A DNA stretch of 64,000 bases from RGIG3009 sp045648765 (lineage in GTDB: Bacteria > Bacillota > Clostridia > Oscillospirales > Acutalibacteraceae): positions 1 through 64,000 of the forward strand of contig JAZROQ010000048.1 of the NCBI GenBank assembly GCA_045648765.1, given 5' to 3'. The stretch's first letter is position 1, and every line of letters begins with the position of its first letter. This document shows positions 25,074 to 34,082 of this stretch, piece after piece. Both the position numbers and the translations under genes were made by a program. Below the pieces are notes generated by a model. That model made no database searches. It was not told where the DNA came from and saw only the letters and a list, made by a program, of their open reading frames with translations.

Positions 25074-26840
25074 TTATTCTTCTTTGGTTTTCTTGCAACA
25101 TTTTTTACAAGGGATAGCAACGGCAACACCCACGGCAATCACCGCAACCACCACAACAATCATCCACGGTTTTATGGGCGAAGCAGGCACCTTTTCGCGT
25201 GCCGCCGCCAATAATTCTTCGTACATAACGCCATTGTTCAAATACACGTAATTGTTAACCGCTTCTTTGAGCTCGGCGCTCATCTTGTTCCACTTGCGCT
25301 CGCCTTTAACAATCACTTTGCAGGCATCCACCGACTCGGTATCCAACAATGCGCCCTCGCTGTCAACAGCAAATGCTGCCGCAAAAGATTCCATATCCGC
25401 TTTAAGCTGTTTGGCATCCGCAATTACTTGTGCCATCGTTTTGCCATCTTCGCGTTTTGTCAAACGGTTAAGTTCTTCTTGTTGCTTTTCGGGCAATTCC
25501 AAAAACGCGGCTTCCATATCCATAAGCGTTTCGTGGTTTTCAAAATCGGCAACCAAATTAATTTGTCCTTCATCGTCACGCAAATACGTGTCAATAAATT
25601 GTGCCGTTTCCACGCTCTCGCCTTGGTTGGCTTCTTTGTCGCCTTCCCAAACGGTAATATAATCCACTTCCAACGGCCAACCTTCGGCACCGCTGAGAAC
25701 AATCGGTGTCAACTGATTGTCAACGTGAGAAAAAGCACCTACACCGTCGCCGCCCTTTAACAAGGTAGCTTCGGGATACGGTTTTTTACCGTCTTCCCAA
25801 TACAAGGCCATGTATTCTTTGCCGTCCAAATAACTGCGCATCAAGCCCTTTTGGCGCACAAAGCTCAACGTGTGCCATTCATCGTCGCGCAAACCCATAT
25901 ATTCGTTGTTGCCGTTTTTATCCCAACGAATATACTCGTTACAATGCTTGTTCGTAAAATGCAGGTCGTGTAACGTGGTGGAATATATGTCGTCTCCGAA
26001 AAACTCTAAAAAGTCAGTCTCAATGTAATGGTCTTGCAAATCGGGCAAGCTCAAAATTTTCTCAGGCGGCAACGACCACACAGCAGGCTTACCGGACGTA
26101 CCCGAAAGCCGATGCCCCGGCGTACGAAAACGGATTTCCATATACCCGTGTTTAAATCCCCAACCGGCACCGGTATCACAGTCAAACGTACACAACGCCC
26201 AGTTAAACAACGTGGGAACACGTTGCACCGACATACCGTCTTCCGTCAACACGTAATCGGTCGGTAACGCATCTGCGGCGCCATACGGAACATTCGCATA
26301 CCACTTGTAGCCATACGCGCCGGTACACGCTTGGTCCACCGTATCCAACGTGGTAAAATCGTCGCTGAAAGTCAGTTTGGTCATACCGTATTTTTTGGCA
26401 ATTTCGGGTACTTCCAACGCATTCTCCGCCACACGGATATTCACCGGCAAATGTTGTTTTTCCACCCAGTTAAACCGTTCCGGTTGTGTGTCGTTAATCG
26501 CAACCGTAATAACGTGCTCACCGGCAACCGCTTCCCATTTGGGAAACTTCACTTGCACCGTCTGCCCCGCAGCAATGCCTTTTTCGTAGCTTTGAGTAAA
26601 CACTTTTTCTTGGTTTACATACAAAGCAACCGAAACAGCCTCTGTCACAGCGGCAGTGCCGTTGTTCTTCAAATGCGCGCTAAACACAACCTTTGCGCCG
26701 GGTTTGGGTTGGTTGGCACCATCCCACGTAACATCCGTCACAATAACGCCCGTCTTTTCGGCATCTTCTGCTGCAACACCAAGCACACAACAGCTAAGCA
26801 ACAAACAAACCGTTAATAAACAAGCAAGCATTCGTTTCAT
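25074..26840 (-). CDS. Secreted, membrane-anchored GH16 endoglycosidase (2)
   Basis: This 588-residue protein has the same architecture as the gene at 23202: signal peptide (to about residue 24), CARDB-like domain, GH16 domain with ETDFLEF, helical region, C-terminal membrane helix and a KKCCKKTKEE tail. The CARDB part and the C-terminal segment KVIVKGERKWNKMSAELKEA are nearly identical to the other copy, while the catalytic core differs at many positions. That pattern suggests selection for different substrates. It starts 15 bp after the leaderless GH16 gene at 26856 and shares its transcript. AAGGAGG lies ahead of the ATG. Confidence 0.87.
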   Translation of the reverse strand: MKRMLACLLTVCLLLSCCVLGVAAEDAEKTGVIVTDVTWDGANQPKPGAKVVFSAHLKNNGTAAVTEAVSVALYVNQEKVFTQSYEKGIAAGQTVQVKFPKWEAVAGEHVITVAINDTQPERFNWVEKQHLPVNIRVAENALEVPEIAKKYGMTKLTFSDDFTTLDTVDQACTGAYGYKWYANVPYGAADALPTDYVLTEDGMSVQRVPTLFNWALCTFDCDTGAGWGFKHGYMEIRFRTPGHRLSGTSGKPAVWSLPPEKILSLPDLQDHYIETDFLEFFGDDIYSTTLHDLHFTNKHCNEYIRWDKNGNNEYMGLRDDEWHTLSFVRQKGLMRSYLDGKEYMALYWEDGKKPYPEATLLKGGDGVGAFSHVDNQLTPIVLSGAEGWPLEVDYITVWEGDKEANQGESVETAQFIDTYLRDDEGQINLVADFENHETLMDMEAAFLELPEKQQEELNRLTKREDGKTMAQVIADAKQLKADMESFAAAFAVDSEGALLDTESVDACKVIVKGERKWNKMSAELKEAVNNYVYLNNGVMYEELLAAAREKVPASPIKPWMIVVVVAVIAVGVAVAIPCKKCCKKTKEE

Positions 26841-26855
26841 GGTAATAATTCCTCC

Positions 26856-28013
26856 TTATTTTTGCCAAACATTCAAATACGCCACTTCCAACGGCCACGT
26901 TTCGGCACCGCTGATGGTAATCGGCAACACTTGACTGTCCAAAATCGCAAAAGCGCCGTCCATGGTATCGCCTTTTTTCATATTTGCCGTCGGCACGGGT
27001 GCGGAATCTTCCGACCACTTTTGTGTCATAATTTCCACACCGTCGACGTAGGTGGTGAGATACCCTTTTTCCCACATCCAGCCCATCACGTGCCAACCGT
27101 CATCATCCAAATCGCCAAAATGATGTGAGGTTCCAAGGTTGTGCACGTGGTAACGAATATCGCTTTGACCGTTATCCTTTTGCTCGTGCAGCGTCACGGT
27201 ATATAACAGTTGTCCCTCTTCGTTGGTGCCGAAAATATCGCCCCAATATTCCAAATGGTCAACCTCGACCCAGTCGTTGCAACGGCACCACAGTTTTTCC
27301 GGCGGCAATGCCCAAATCGCGGGGATGCCCTGACCTTCCTTGGTCAACCGCACGCGCGGCATACGGATTTTGACTTCCATATACCCATGGGTGAATCCCC
27401 ACCCCGCGCCGGTGCGTATATCCAACATACCAAGACCATAGTTAAAGCTATTCACTTTGTGTTTAAGCAAAATACCGTCTTGGGTAATTTCGTAATCCGA
27501 TTTTTCCAACGTCGGCTCACCATAAGGGCGGGTCGGGTACCATTTGTAGCCCATAGCACCCGTGGCGTCCATATCTATGGTGTCGCTTGTTGCAAAATCA
27601 TCGCTAAACGTCAGCGTGTTCATACCTTTGGCGGCGGCAGGCGCAGGCACTTCCAACGCATTTTCTGCCACGCGCAAGTTTTTGGTAAACGTCACACCTG
27701 TGCCGTAGTTGTCGGGGCTCGGCACCGCAAAGTCCACCGTGGCGGTAATCACGTGGTTGCCTTCGGTTGCTTCCCAAACCACGCTTTCAAACACTTTGGT
27801 TTCACCCAAAGCGATTTCACCGTTGTATTTCATTTCCGGCAACTCGGTGCGGTCAATGAATAACTTAATCGTCGTTTGTTTCACGTCGGCGGGTAACACT
27901 TCGGGTCCTTCGTTTTTCACCGCCACCGAAAAGGTAATCGGCGTGCCGGGCTTCGGTTGGCTACCGGTATTCCATGTCAAATCGGTAATCACCAATTTCG
28001 CGTTGGCTTTCAT
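26856..28013 (-). CDS. GH16 enzyme without signal peptide (3)
   Basis: This 385-residue protein starts MKANAKLVITDLTWN, which matches the CARDB-like domain of the secreted paralogs exactly where their signal peptide ends. The GH16 domain has FSDDFAT, the catalytic motif EVDHLEYWG (ExDxxE) and the ending LEVAYLNVWQK. The helical and membrane regions are absent. No signal peptide exists upstream in frame, so it is either cytoplasmic or exported in another way. The promoter is at 28046-28074 and GGAGTG precedes the ATG. It is followed by the secreted GH16 gene in one transcript. Confidence 0.85.
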   Translation of the reverse strand: MKANAKLVITDLTWNTGSQPKPGTPITFSVAVKNEGPEVLPADVKQTTIKLFIDRTELPEMKYNGEIALGETKVFESVVWEATEGNHVITATVDFAVPSPDNYGTGVTFTKNLRVAENALEVPAPAAAKGMNTLTFSDDFATSDTIDMDATGAMGYKWYPTRPYGEPTLEKSDYEITQDGILLKHKVNSFNYGLGMLDIRTGAGWGFTHGYMEVKIRMPRVRLTKEGQGIPAIWALPPEKLWCRCNDWVEVDHLEYWGDIFGTNEEGQLLYTVTLHEQKDNGQSDIRYHVHNLGTSHHFGDLDDDGWHVMGWMWEKGYLTTYVDGVEIMTQKWSEDSAPVPTANMKKGDTMDGAFAILDSQVLPITISGAETWPLEVAYLNVWQK

Positions 28014-28045
28014 TGTCCATCACTCCGTTTCTCAGATATGTTCCC

Positions 28046-28094
28046 ATTTTATCACAAAAAAAGCCAAAGAGCAATAAAAACCCTTTGACTTTTT
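28046..28094 (-). promoter_or_regulatory. Terminator fused to the promoter of GH16 gene 3
   Basis: On the minus strand, AAAGTCAAAGGG...CTTTGGCTTT with T7 ends the upstream gene (28056-28094). Within it, TTGCTC (28069-28074) and a -10 TAAAAT (28046-28051) with a 17-bp spacer form the promoter of the next gene. An almost identical block lies at 29270-29356. Confidence 0.6.
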
Positions 28095-28101
28095 CATCCC
28101 T

Positions 28102-29268
28102 TTATTTTTGCCAAATATTCAAGTATGCCACTTCCATCGGCCAGGTTTCGGCGCCGCTAATGGTAATCGGCATCACTTGACTGTCCAAGATTGCAAAAGC
28201 GCCGTTCAAGGTTTCGCCATGTTCTTTACCGATAACCATGTTCCCCTCCGGTGCAGGGACACCGTCTTGCGACCATTTTTGCGTCATAATTTCCACACCG
28301 TCAACATAAGTGGTGAGATACCCTTTATCCCACAACCAACCCATCACGTGCCACTCGCCATCGTCCAATCCAAAATGGTGCGAAGTCTTGCGGTTGTTCA
28401 CGTGATAATGAAGCTTGTTTTGAGCATTGTCTTTCAGGTGGTGCAATGTCACGGTATATAACATGCGACCATCTTCATTGGCAGCAAAAATATCACCCCA
28501 ATATTCCAAGTGGTCAAATTCCACACCTTCGTTGCTGCGGCACCACAATCTGTCCGGCGTCAATGCCCAAATGGCAGGGCTTCCTTTGCCTTCTTTGGTC
28601 AACCGCACGCGCGGCATACGGAATTTCGCTTCCATGTACCCGTGGGTATATCCCCAACCCGCACCGGTGCGAATATCCAACATGCAAAGACCATAGTTAT
28701 ACGTGCTCTTTTCTTCTTTCAGCAAAATGCCGTTTTCGGTAATCTCATAATCCGTCGGCTTCAAAGTGGTGGCGCCGTACGGGCGGGTCGGGTACCATTT
28801 GTACCCAATGTTCCCCGTAGCATCCACATCAATGGTGCCCAACGTGGTAAAATCATCGCTGAACGTCAAGGTGTTCATACCCACAGCAGCAGCAACGGCA
28901 GGCACTTCCAACGCTTTTTCTGCCACACGCAAGTTTTTGGTAAACGTCACACCCGTGCCGTAGTTATTAGGGCTGGGCACCGCAAAATCCACCGTGGCGG
29001 TAATCACGTGGTTACCTTCGGTGGCTTCCCAAACCACGCTTTCAAACACTTTGGTTTCACCCAAAGCAATTTCACCGTTGTATTTGATTTCCGGCAACTC
29101 GGCGCGGTCAATAAACACCTTAATTGTCGTTTGTTTCACATCAGCGGGTAACACTTCGGGTCCCGCATTTTTCACCGCCACCGAAAAGGTAATCGGTGTT
29201 GCGGGTTTCGGTTGGTCACCGGCATTCCACGTCAAATCGGTAATCACTAATTTTGCATTGGCTTTCAT
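28102..29268 (-). CDS. GH16 enzyme without signal peptide (4)
   Basis: This 388-residue paralog is very close to its neighbours at 26856 and 29357. It has the N-terminal CARDB-like domain (about residues 1-110), the GH16 domain starting FSDDFTTLG, catalytic motif EFDHLEYWG, DDGEWHVMGWLWDKGYLTTYVDG and the ending MEVAYLNIWQK. It lacks a signal peptide. It is a one-gene transcription unit between two terminator-promoter blocks. The near identity of coding and spacer DNA points to recent tandem duplication. Confidence 0.85.
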   Translation of the reverse strand: MKANAKLVITDLTWNAGDQPKPATPITFSVAVKNAGPEVLPADVKQTTIKVFIDRAELPEIKYNGEIALGETKVFESVVWEATEGNHVITATVDFAVPSPNNYGTGVTFTKNLRVAEKALEVPAVAAAVGMNTLTFSDDFTTLGTIDVDATGNIGYKWYPTRPYGATTLKPTDYEITENGILLKEEKSTYNYGLCMLDIRTGAGWGYTHGYMEAKFRMPRVRLTKEGKGSPAIWALTPDRLWCRSNEGVEFDHLEYWGDIFAANEDGRMLYTVTLHHLKDNAQNKLHYHVNNRKTSHHFGLDDGEWHVMGWLWDKGYLTTYVDGVEIMTQKWSQDGVPAPEGNMVIGKEHGETLNGAFAILDSQVMPITISGAETWPMEVAYLNIWQK

Positions 29269-29300
29269 TGTCGATCACTCCGTTTCACAGATATATCCCC

Positions 29301-29349
29301 ATTTTATCACAAAAAAAGCCAAAGAGCAATAAAAACCCTTTGACTTTTT
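29301..29349 (-). promoter_or_regulatory. Terminator fused to the promoter of GH16 gene 4
   Basis: Same design as at 28046-28094: TTGCTC (29324-29329), 17 bp, TAAAAT (29301-29306), with the -35 lying inside the terminator of the upstream gene (29311-29349). Confidence 0.6.
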
Positions 29350-29356
29350 CATCACT

Positions 29357-30511
29357 TTATTTTTGCCAAATATTCAAGTATTCCACTTCCATCGGCCAGG
29401 TTTCGGCACCGCTGATGGTCACAGGCATTACTTGACTATCCAAAATGGCAAAGGCACTCTCCAACGTGTCACCCAAAACAAGGGCGCCGTCGGGCGAAGG
29501 CACGCCGTCTTGCGACCATTTTTGCGTCATAATTTCTTTGCCGTCAACATAGGTGGTCAAGTAACCTTTATCCCACAACCAACCCATCACGTGCCACTCG
29601 CCGTCGTCCAAACCAAGATGGTGCGAAGTCTTGCGGTTGTTCACATGATAATGGCATTTGTTCTTGCCGTCGTCTTTTTGGTGGTGCAACGTCACGGTAT
29701 ATAACATTCGACCGTCTTCATTGGTGCCAAACTTGTCACCCCAATATTCCATGTGATCAAATTCCACCCAGTCGTTGCAACGGCACCACAATTTGTCCGG
29801 CGGCAACGCCCAAATAGCGGGGCTTCCTTTGCCTTCTTTGGTCAACCGCACGCGCGGCATACGGAATTTTGCTTCCATGTACCCGTGGGTGTAACCCCAA
29901 CCCGCACCGGTGCGAATGTCCAACATGCAAAGGCCGTAGTTAAAGGTACTTTTTTCTTCTTTCAGCAAAATGCCGTTTTCGGTGATTTCATAATCCGTCG
30001 GTTTCAAAGTGGTGGCACCATACGGGCGGGTCGGATACCATTTGTATCCAATGTTGCCCGTAGCATCCACGTCAATGGTGTCCAACGTGGTGAAATCATC
30101 ACTAAACGTCAAGGTGTTCATACCCACGGCAGCAGCAACGGCAGGCACTTCCAACGCATTTTCTGCCACACGCAAGTTTTTGGTAAAGGACACACCTGTG
30201 CCGTAGTTGTCGGGGCTCGGCACCGCAAAATCCACCGTGGCGGTAATCACGTGGTTGCCTTCGGTTGCTTCCCAAACCACACTTTCAAACACTTTGGTTT
30301 CACCCAAAGCAATTTCCCCGTTGTATTTGATTTCCGGCAACTCGGTGCGGTCAATAAACACCTTAATTGTCGTTTGTTTCACATCAGCGGGTAACACTTC
30401 GGGGCCTTCGTTTTTCACCGCCACCGAAAAGGTAATCGGTGTTGCGGGCTTCGGTTGGTCACCGGCATTCCACGTCAAATCGGTAATCACTAATTTTGCA
30501 TTGGCTTTCAT
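29357..30511 (-). CDS. GH16 enzyme without signal peptide (5)
   Basis: This 384-residue paralog has the CARDB-like N-terminus, FSDDFTTLD, the catalytic motif EFDHMEYWG and LYTVTLHHQKDDG, ending MEVEYLNIWQK. It lacks a signal peptide. It begins 15 bp after the gene at 30527 and forms the second gene of that transcript; a terminator follows at 29311-29349. The Met in the catalytic loop is a small change from its paralogs. Confidence 0.85.
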   Translation of the reverse strand: MKANAKLVITDLTWNAGDQPKPATPITFSVAVKNEGPEVLPADVKQTTIKVFIDRTELPEIKYNGEIALGETKVFESVVWEATEGNHVITATVDFAVPSPDNYGTGVSFTKNLRVAENALEVPAVAAAVGMNTLTFSDDFTTLDTIDVDATGNIGYKWYPTRPYGATTLKPTDYEITENGILLKEEKSTFNYGLCMLDIRTGAGWGYTHGYMEAKFRMPRVRLTKEGKGSPAIWALPPDKLWCRCNDWVEFDHMEYWGDKFGTNEDGRMLYTVTLHHQKDDGKNKCHYHVNNRKTSHHLGLDDGEWHVMGWLWDKGYLTTYVDGKEIMTQKWSQDGVPSPDGALVLGDTLESAFAILDSQVMPVTISGAETWPMEVEYLNIWQK

Positions 30512-30526
30512 AACATATCCCTCCGT

Positions 30527-31696
30527 TTATTTCTTTTCCCACACGTTCAAATAGGCAATTTCCAACGGGAAGTTCGAACCGCCCGAGATAATCATCGGCA
30601 AATAATGCTCATCCAACACGCTAAACACGCCGGTTTCGTCGTCACCAAGTTTCATTTCGGGTGCGGGGTCGGGTTTCCCGTCTTTGGACCATTTTTGTGT
30701 CATAATCTCTTTGCCATCTAAATAAGAGGTCAAATAGCCTTCTTCCCACAACCAACCCATAGTGTGCCATTGTTCGTCACCCATGCCAAAATGGTGCGAA
30801 GTTTTGCGGTTAACAGCATTCATTTCCAAACTCGTTCCCGGTTTGTCAACGTTAAAGTTATATTTATGATGGTGCATCGAAACAGTATACAACGTTTCCT
30901 CGCCGCCAAAAATATAGCCCCAATATTCCAAGTGGTCCAATTCCAAATGTTCGTCGGTTTTCGACCACATGTTTTCATACGGCAATGCCCAAATCGAGGG
31001 ATGGTGGTGCGGATTCACTTCATCAGAATAACGGTGCTCCGGCACGCGGAATTTGGCCTCTACATACCCGTGGGTGTAACCCCAACCGGCACCCGTCACC
31101 ATATCCATGGTACCTAACGTATAGTTAAAGCGAACGTCCGCTTTTTTAAGCAACAAACCATCGGGGGTAAATTCCAAATCCTCAGGTTTTGTATCGGGTG
31201 CTTCAAAGGGAAGTGTTACATACCATTTGTAACCAATTTTACCTGTGCCATTAATATCGATGGTATCCATAGTGGTAAAATCATCACTAAATGTCAAGGT
31301 GTTCATACCAACAGCGGCAGCAGGTGCGGGCACTTCCAACGCCTCGTCTGCCACACGCATATGTTTGGTGAGCGTTTCGCCGCTCAACACGGTTGTCGGG
31401 CTGGGCACGGCAAAATCCACTGTGGCGGTAATCACGTGGTTGCCGGGCGTTGCTTCCCAAACCACGCTTTCAAACACGTGGCTTTCGCCCACTGCCAAAG
31501 CACCCACATATTTCATTTGTTTTAACGGTTCGCGATCCACATACACAATCACCGTATTTTGGCGACGTGCGTGCGGGATATCCTCAGGACCTTCGTTCTT
31601 CACCGTCACCGAAAAAGTAATCGGCGTACCGGGTTTCGGTTGGTTATCAGCGTTCCATGTCAAATCCGTAATCACTAATTTCGTATTTACAACCAT
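30527..31696 (-). CDS. GH16 enzyme without signal peptide (6)
   Basis: This 389-residue protein is the most diverged of the four leaderless GH16 enzymes. It has the CARDB-like domain (KLVITDLTWNADNQPKPGT), a GH16 domain with FSDDFTTMD, the catalytic motif ELDHLEYWG and the ending LEIAYLNVWEKK. An insertion EVNPHHHPSIWALP sits near the substrate cleft. No signal peptide is seen. AAGGAGG precedes the ATG and the promoter TTTACT-17-TATAAT lies at 31741-31769. Confidence 0.84.
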   Translation of the reverse strand: MVVNTKLVITDLTWNADNQPKPGTPITFSVTVKNEGPEDIPHARRQNTVIVYVDREPLKQMKYVGALAVGESHVFESVVWEATPGNHVITATVDFAVPSPTTVLSGETLTKHMRVADEALEVPAPAAAVGMNTLTFSDDFTTMDTIDINGTGKIGYKWYVTLPFEAPDTKPEDLEFTPDGLLLKKADVRFNYTLGTMDMVTGAGWGYTHGYVEAKFRVPEHRYSDEVNPHHHPSIWALPYENMWSKTDEHLELDHLEYWGYIFGGEETLYTVSMHHHKYNFNVDKPGTSLEMNAVNRKTSHHFGMGDEQWHTMGWLWEEGYLTSYLDGKEIMTQKWSKDGKPDPAPEMKLGDDETGVFSVLDEHYLPMIISGGSNFPLEIAYLNVWEKK

Positions 31697-31740
31697 CTTC
31701 GTTTCCTCCTTGTTTGGCGCAAAGCCATACTCCTGCCCAC

Positions 31741-31769
31741 ATTATAAGCAAACCCCCCTAAAAAGTAAA
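31741..31769 (-). promoter_or_regulatory. Promoter of the first GH16 transcript
   Basis: TTTACT (31764-31769), 17 bp and TATAAT (31741-31746) on the minus strand, 45 bp ahead of the start codon. Confidence 0.6.
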
Positions 31770-31819
31770 GCCTTTTTGGGATTTTTTCCATTGTTTTTTT
31801 GCTCTCGCAAATCGTTCGC

Positions 31820-31975
31820 CCGCCAAAAACTATGCAAACCAAAATGGCGCAAAGCCTCCCTTGTGTAAAGGGAGGTGGCACGGCGTTACGCCGTGTCGGA
31901 GGGATTGCCGTTGCACAAACCAAAATGGCACCAAACAATCTCCCGACATCCGCATGGCTAAAGCTTTATGGCGCC
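31820..31975. repeat. Dispersed palindromic repeat (MITE-like), copy A
   Basis: The core GCCTCCCTTGTGTAAAGGGAGG (31854-31875) is followed by a hairpin GCACGGCG-TTA-CGCCGTGT and GGAGGGATTG (ends 31907). The right end CATGGCTAAAGCTTTAT resembles CATAGCTAAAGCTTGAT of copy B at 49513-49529. No ORF is inside. It fills much of the 344-bp gap between the GH16 array and the first lipoprotein gene. Confidence 0.6.
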
Positions 31976-31980
31976 ACCAA

Positions 31981-32016
31981 AAGAAAATGGGGCACCGCGC
32001 GGAAGCGGTGCCCCAT
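31981..32016 (-). terminator. Terminator of the first lipoprotein gene
   Basis: GGGGCACCGC and GCGGTGCCCC pair; on the minus strand TTTTCTTTT follows. It lies 25 bp after the stop at 32041. Confidence 0.85.
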
Positions 32017-32040
32017 ACTCGCGTTTTTTGTTGTTACTCG

Positions 32041-33654
32041 TTATTTACAAGCAGCGTCAACCACGCGTTGGATTTGCTTTTTGTAGGTAGTAAGTACCGT
32101 GCTCACACTCTTACCGCCGCAAACTTCGGCAATCATGTTCAATCTCGGCAAACTGCCAAGCGAAGAGGCAAACGTACCAAGCGGAGATTTCAAACTGGTA
32201 CCGTCCATAATTTTGCAAAGCGCATCGCGGTATTTTGCCGGAGTTTTATCCGAATACACATTGAGCGTGTTATAGGTAGATTCCACCATGGCGTAACAAA
32301 TAGCCACGCGCGGATCAGAAGTACCTTTACCGGCAACGTACCATTGGTTATCCATCAAACCGTAGTTGGAAGAACCGTCACCGCGCGGTGCGATCACCAT
32401 ACCAAGGTTATCTGCACTTTTGCCAAACATCGAACTGCTCTTTGCGCGTTCTTCCAAAGCGTTCCAATAACCGGAGCTGTTCAACATGGTAGCAATTGTA
32501 CCGTTAATCAGCGCATTTTGCACCGAATTGTTATCCGGAGCCGCAGGATCCACAATGGCACCGGCACCGTAGTGCATTTTTTGCAACATATCAAACGCTT
32601 TGTACAATTGTTTGTCCGCCGTGTTTTCTTTGATCACGCCGCTCTTCATTGCAACGATATCGGTGTTGTAGCTGGCAAAGAAACCACCGGGGGTATAGCT
32701 GGAAATTTTGTGCACAAAATACTTGCCGGGGTTTGCCGCAACATACTCTTTACCGAGTTCCAAATATTTTTCCCAATTCCATTGTCCTTTGGCAATCAAC
32801 GTTTCGGGATCTTCCATGCGATTTTCTTTAAAAATCTTTTTATTGTAAAAAACAACGTACGGCACTTGCATATAGTTGCCACCCATGGCATAGGCTTCGC
32901 CGTTCCAAGAAAAGTCTTGGATAACCGTTTCGGAAAAACCGCCTTCTTTGGCGTTTTTCCATAAGTCGGCTGTGCTGATGTATTCTGTCACCGGAACCGC
33001 ACAGTCCGAAACAAACATTGCCGGATAACTGGTCGCGTTCATAAAAATAACATCATAAACTTTACCGGCAGCTTGGTTCGCAGCCACTTTTTGCACAAAT
33101 TCGCTGTGACCCAGACCGTCCATTTTCAAAATACCGTTATATTTTTGCTTAAACAAGTCATAACCGCCTTGCGTAAATGCGCTGGCAGCACCCGTACCGC
33201 CCGAAGCATGCAAAAAAGTCTTGCCGCCAAAATCCACGCCTTTATCTGCGCGGGTGGTACCTTTTTTCAATTCCACTTCGCCGCCAATGTAACCGGCAAT
33301 GTTCGGGCGAGTGGTGGTAGTTGCTTTCTTCTTGGTAGAAGTTCTTCCCGGCGTGGTGGTTTTATCATCACCTTTGGTAGTGGTGGTTTTATCACCGGGT
33401 TTGGTAGTGGTAGTAGCACCGGGTTCGGTGGTTACAGCGTTACCGTCTTGGTCAGTAACTTCCGCGCCGTCACCGGTGGTGGTTTCACCTTCACCAACCG
33501 TAGTGGTAACATCACCGCTACCGTCGGTCACGTCGGCACTTTGGTTTGCCGTTGTGGTTGCCGTGCTGCCGGCATCGGGGTTCTTTCCACATGCCGCCAT
33601 CGGAACAATCATGCAAACCGCCAACAAAATGGCCAACACTTTTTTTAAGTTCAT
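32041..33654 (-). CDS. Extracellular solute-binding lipoprotein (family 1), paralog 1
   Basis: This 537-residue protein has a lipoprotein signal with lipobox PMAACG (Cys22), a Thr-rich linker with TTTTKPGDK repeats (about 25-115), then a family 1 sugar-binding fold: KTFLHASGG, VYDVIFMNATSYPAM, FYNKKIFKENRMEDPETL and ATMLNSSGYWNALEE. It would bind an oligosaccharide outside the cell and hand it to an ABC permease. The start is the ATG at 33654; the longer reading to 33729 lies ahead of any ribosome site. It is about half identical to the gene at 34083. Its promoter overlaps a LacI-type operator. Confidence 0.87.
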   Translation of the reverse strand: MNLKKVLAILLAVCMIVPMAACGKNPDAGSTATTTANQSADVTDGSGDVTTTVGEGETTTGDGAEVTDQDGNAVTTEPGATTTTKPGDKTTTTKGDDKTTTPGRTSTKKKATTTTRPNIAGYIGGEVELKKGTTRADKGVDFGGKTFLHASGGTGAASAFTQGGYDLFKQKYNGILKMDGLGHSEFVQKVAANQAAGKVYDVIFMNATSYPAMFVSDCAVPVTEYISTADLWKNAKEGGFSETVIQDFSWNGEAYAMGGNYMQVPYVVFYNKKIFKENRMEDPETLIAKGQWNWEKYLELGKEYVAANPGKYFVHKISSYTPGGFFASYNTDIVAMKSGVIKENTADKQLYKAFDMLQKMHYGAGAIVDPAAPDNNSVQNALINGTIATMLNSSGYWNALEERAKSSSMFGKSADNLGMVIAPRGDGSSNYGLMDNQWYVAGKGTSDPRVAICYAMVESTYNTLNVYSDKTPAKYRDALCKIMDGTSLKSPLGTFASSLGSLPRLNMIAEVCGGKSVSTVLTTYKKQIQRVVDAACK

Positions 33655-33741
33655 ACTGTTCTCTCTCCCTTTTTCAGCTTTCTCAGACAAACCGTCGCCA
33701 AACTCTTCCCACTGCGCCCCACGGTTCATCCTTGCATTTTC

Positions 33742-33780
33742 ATTCTACACTACTTTTTTTGATTTGTAAACCGTTTTAGT
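33742..33780 (-). promoter_or_regulatory. Promoter and LacI-type operator of lipoprotein gene 1
   Basis: TTTACA (33765-33770), 17 bp and TAGAAT (33742-33747) on the minus strand. The -35 is part of CTAAAACGGTTTACA; read on the plus strand, TAAACCGTTTTAGT (33767-33780) is identical to 35935-35948 upstream of lipoprotein gene 2. The half-site AAACG with a central CG is typical of LacI-family repressors. Confidence 0.6.
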
Positions 33781-34030
33781 AAAAATTTTTTTGTTAAATT
33801 TCTCTAATTTCTTCGCATTTCTTCCAAGCCGGTACATCCCGCTTGCTTTCGATAAACAAAAAATTTTTTTCACTTCACGCTCTTGCTTTCTTCGCAAAAC
33901 TTCTCATCGCAAGAGTCCACCCCTCTTTATTCGCTTTTCGGTGCGCTTTACACGCCATTTACAACCCCTTCTCCCGCCGTTTTCACAAAACAACTCGCAC
34001 AGCAACCTTCCCACGCGACCAAAAAAAACA
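33781..34030. other. Intergenic stretch without evident features
   Basis: About 250 pyrimidine-rich bases (plus strand) between the operator of lipoprotein gene 1 and the terminator of lipoprotein gene 2. I see no RNA gene, repeat or credible ORF. Confidence 0.5.
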
Positions 34031-34064
34031 AAAAAGCACCTTCCCGTGCGGGAAGGTGCTTTTT
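34031..34064 (-). terminator. Terminator of lipoprotein gene 2
   Basis: GCACCTTCCC-gtgc-GGGAAGGTGC with A and T tracts, 19 bp after the stop at 34083. Confidence 0.9.
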
Positions 34065-34082
34065 CAAGTATCAAGTTACAAC

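Noticed and set aside
31854..31907. CRISPR repeat
   Set aside because: Only a single unit is present with no spacers, and its palindromic core with a variable hairpin is not CRISPR-like. No cas gene is found anywhere in the window.
32655..33729. Start of lipoprotein 1 at 33729 with 25 extra residues
   Set aside because: The extra segment precedes the ribosome site and the lipoprotein signal, which begins cleanly at the ATG at 33654.
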